Source: an uncultured Ilumatobacter sp.
GTDB taxonomy: Bacteria > Actinomycetota > Acidimicrobiia > Acidimicrobiales > Ilumatobacteraceae
Assembly: GCA_938091165.1 (NCBI GenBank)
Contig: CALKNK010000016.1
Coordinates: 235,099-299,098, forward strand
Length of the DNA stretch: 64,000 nt
Direction of reading: 5' to 3'
Position 1 is the first letter of the stretch, and each line of letters opens with the position of its first letter. Below the pieces are notes generated by a model. It saw nothing but the letters and a program-made list of their open reading frames with translations, was not told where the DNA came from and ran no database searches. The position numbers and the translations under genes are program-made. Positions 62,581 to 64,000 of the stretch are shown in pieces.

Positions 62581-63138
62581 TCAGCGGGAGATGGAATCAA
62601 TTGCTACGGCGACAGCCAGAATCAAGACGTCGTTGCCACCGGGAACAATTTCGACTCCGTAGGTGTCGCGCACCCGGAACCACCGTTTGGAGACCTGGGC
62701 GACTTTCTTGCCACTCGCGGAGATCTCATACTCGTGGTCGACGATGTTTCCTTGGACGTCAAGGTCGTCGCTACCTGGAACCGAGACTGTGTATCGATCC
62801 CGCAACGGAGTCACCATTGCCTTCTTGACCTTGGCGATCGTCGACCCATCTGGTCCCTCGATTTCCATGGTGTCGCGTACGCGCGCCTTACGTTCTTGGA
62901 TCGAAGCCAGGCGTCGACCCGACAGGTCTTCGAAATGGAGAGTGCTGCGGACACGCAGGGCTTTGCCGTCGACCTTAAACGCTCGGTTTCCGTTGCTGTC
63001 TTCAATCCAAAAGTCATCGCCAATTGACACCAACCGCTCACGCATGCGGTATCGGACGGCATTGCCACGGGCTCCAAAGGCCTGACGCTCTTCTCTCCGG
63101 TCTGCGCGCCGGCCTTGTCGTCGATCACGCATTTGCAT
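62581..63138 (-). CDS. LURP-one-related / phospholipid-scramblase-like protein
   Basis: A 185-residue protein with a basic, Arg-rich N-terminus (QMRDRRQGRRADRREERQ) followed by a tubby-like beta barrel. Typical strands are YRMRERLVSIGDDFWIEDSNGNRAFKVDGKAL, LHFEDLSGRRLASIQERKARVRDTMEIEG, and VSKRWFRVRDTYGVEIVPG, matching LURP-one-related (YxjI) proteins, whose bacterial role is not established. A very good ribosome binding site (AAAGGAG, 8 bases before ATG 63138) fixes the start; a second ATG lies six bases later. Confidence 0.88.
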   Translation of the reverse strand: MQMRDRRQGRRADRREERQAFGARGNAVRYRMRERLVSIGDDFWIEDSNGNRAFKVDGKALRVRSTLHFEDLSGRRLASIQERKARVRDTMEIEGPDGSTIAKVKKAMVTPLRDRYTVSVPGSDDLDVQGNIVDHEYEISASGKKVAQVSKRWFRVRDTYGVEIVPGGNDVLILAVAVAIDSISR

Positions 63139-63466
63139 TTACCGTTCTCCTTTCGACAGCAGATGTTGCTATTGATTTACGACCAGGAACCGGGGTCGCA
63201 AAGCTCACTGAACGCTGTGATCACAACGCCCGACGGGAACTCTCACCCGTACTGGGTTAACGAACCAAGATAGTGGTGGTTGCAGCGGAAACGAAAGCGG
63301 GCCGGCTCTACGTAACTCACGGGGGAATTCCGGCGCCGTTAGCACCGTCATTTTGCCACCACCTTCAAAGTTACTTTTGTCTACCCTGCACAGTGGTGCC
63401 GGTCGGGCTAAGCAATTTTTTAGCACCTAACTTTTGCTCAGCCTGTGTTCGTCCCGCACGACCAGG
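63139..63466. other. Gap upstream of the LURP-like gene
   Basis: A 328-base stretch between two minus-strand genes. It must hold the LURP-like promoter. TTAGCACC occurs twice (near 63337 and 63419) in AT-richer surroundings, perhaps regulatory. No supported gene or known RNA. Confidence 0.35.
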
Positions 63467-63468
63467 CT
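63440..63468 (-). terminator. Possible terminator after the Cys-rich repeat gene
   Basis: On the minus strand AGCCTG and CAGGCT pair, with an inner TCGT/ACGA stem, and the hairpin overlaps the stop codon of the repeat gene. Only an A-rich stretch follows, with no T-run, so termination is tentative. Confidence 0.25.
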
Positions 63469-64000
63469 AGGACGGGCATGAGTTCGCTTGGGCATGATCT
63501 TGCGTTTTCGAGTTAACCACGCCCGTTTCGTAGCCGAAAGCCTCATCTACACCCGTCATTTCGTACCTCAAAATACGGCTCCGATCGGTCAAGCACGGCA
63601 ACGTTAGGGTTGTCCTCTGCTGTGCTGCCGACGCGAATACTGACTCGGCAGGGATGTTTGAATTCGCATTTACTTCAACGGTCAGTGTCAGCTGTGCGCC
63701 CTCGTCGGCGAGTTGGCAGCCGGCGGGCGTGAAACTCCACGAAACCTCAGCAGATTCGCCTAGCTTCACACTCTTGGCAGGCCAGTTGATCACTACGGAG
63801 GTGCATTCACCAACTGGTTCGATACTCACGATGCAGTCGTTCGATTGAGCGTCATATCTCTCGCCAACCCGACATAGGCAGGCGGGATAGCTACCGGTTG
63901 CATCGGCCGGGCACTGACCCTCGGCACCGGGTCCAAACTCTGGAACACCATCGGCAATGCAGTCGTTCGATTGAGCGTCATATTCCTCGCCAACCCGACA
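63467..64000 (-). CDS. Cys-rich repeat protein, C-terminal part
   Basis: The 3' part (177 codons) of a gene that begins beyond the right edge; the frame is open from base 64000. The first portion has two copies of a Cys-rich unit with period 42 residues: CRVGEEYDAQSNDCIADG and CRVGERYDAQSNDCIVSI, linked by a GQCPADATGSYPACL spacer. A beta-rich domain with isolated Cys follows (CTSVVINWPAKSVKLGE, TPAGCQLADEGAQLTLTVEV, TLPCLTDRS). Disulfides and an extracellular location are likely. No anchor is seen at the C-terminus (HAQANSCPS). The GTG at 63829 is internal, not the start. Confidence 0.7.
   Translation of the reverse strand, partial: CRVGEEYDAQSNDCIADGVPEFGPGAEGQCPADATGSYPACLCRVGERYDAQSNDCIVSIEPVGECTSVVINWPAKSVKLGESAEVSWSFTPAGCQLADEGAQLTLTVEVNANSNIPAESVFASAAQQRTTLTLPCLTDRSRILRYEMTGVDEAFGYETGVVNSKTQDHAQANSCPS
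63831..63874 (-). repeat. Direct repeat copy 1 (126-bp period)
   Basis: A 44-base unit 42/44 identical to 63957-64000, encoding CRVGERYDAQSNDC(I). Near-identity at the DNA level points to a recent duplication within the Cys-rich gene. Confidence 0.9.
63957..64000 (-). repeat. Direct repeat copy 2 (126-bp period)
   Basis: The second copy of the 44-base unit, encoding CRVGEEYDAQSNDC(I), cut by the window edge. More copies may lie beyond it. Confidence 0.9.

Noticed and set aside
1..64000. tRNA, rRNA, CRISPR array, insertion sequence, prophage or replication origin
   Set aside because: Looked for T-arm consensus, repeat-spacer arrays, transposase motifs, integrase genes and DnaA-box clusters; none convincing.

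Overview
The window looks like part of the chromosome of a high-GC actinobacterium, most likely of the class Acidimicrobiia (marine Ilumatobacter-like lineages are the closest fit by recall; no database was searched). Support comes from a SepIVA/DivIVA-like protein next to yceD, rpmF and rnc, a GTP-type PEP carboxykinase, an FtsY with an N-terminal membrane helix, a full mreBCD/PBP2/RodA elongation set, and many GTG starts. I found no rRNA, tRNA, CRISPR array, insertion sequence or prophage.

Layout. 1-14000 is mixed: the 3' end of rpe, a frame-broken GNAT acetyltransferase, a GHMP (glucuronokinase-like) kinase, a convergent AddAB/RecB-type helicase-nuclease pair, a secreted membrane-anchored protein, a SulP transporter, and several small or membrane proteins. 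14080-33410 is a long, almost wholly minus-strand housekeeping block: rplS-trmD-rimM-khpA-rpsP-ffh-ftsY, then smc-mutM-rnc-acpP-plsX-rpmF-yceD-sepIVA-like-coaD-rsmD, then recG-fakA. It joins translation, protein targeting, chromosome organisation, DNA repair and phospholipid synthesis; only one small plus-strand gene (29178) and a 931-base gap before smc interrupt it. rpmB, a cold-shock-like protein and pckG follow on the plus strand; pckG has an unusually long, structured leader. 36263-53611 returns to the minus strand: rpmA-rplU, a metallo-hydrolase, a selenoprotein, rne/rng, the cell-shape operon (rodA, mrdA, mreD, mreC, mreB), ndk, folC, clpX-clpP-tig, and flavin reductase-like genes. 53642-64000 is accessory: acyl-CoA synthetase, PfkB sugar kinase, a second selenoprotein with its partner gene, a lipoprotein, an amidase, an enoyl-CoA hydratase, a LURP-one-like protein, and a Cys-rich repeat protein running off the right edge.

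The most notable result is that two genes are read only through an in-frame UGA. At 38192-38509 a CC/Se-motif (HesB-like) protein has UGA at codon 30, followed by a bacterial SECIS-like hairpin whose loop is GGUC, as in E. coli fdhF. At 57841-58395 a UGSC-family protein has UGA as the first residue of the UGSC motif, and its stop overlaps the start of a conserved partner of unknown function. Standard gene calling splits or truncates both. Together they predict that this organism carries selA/selB/selC/selD outside the window.
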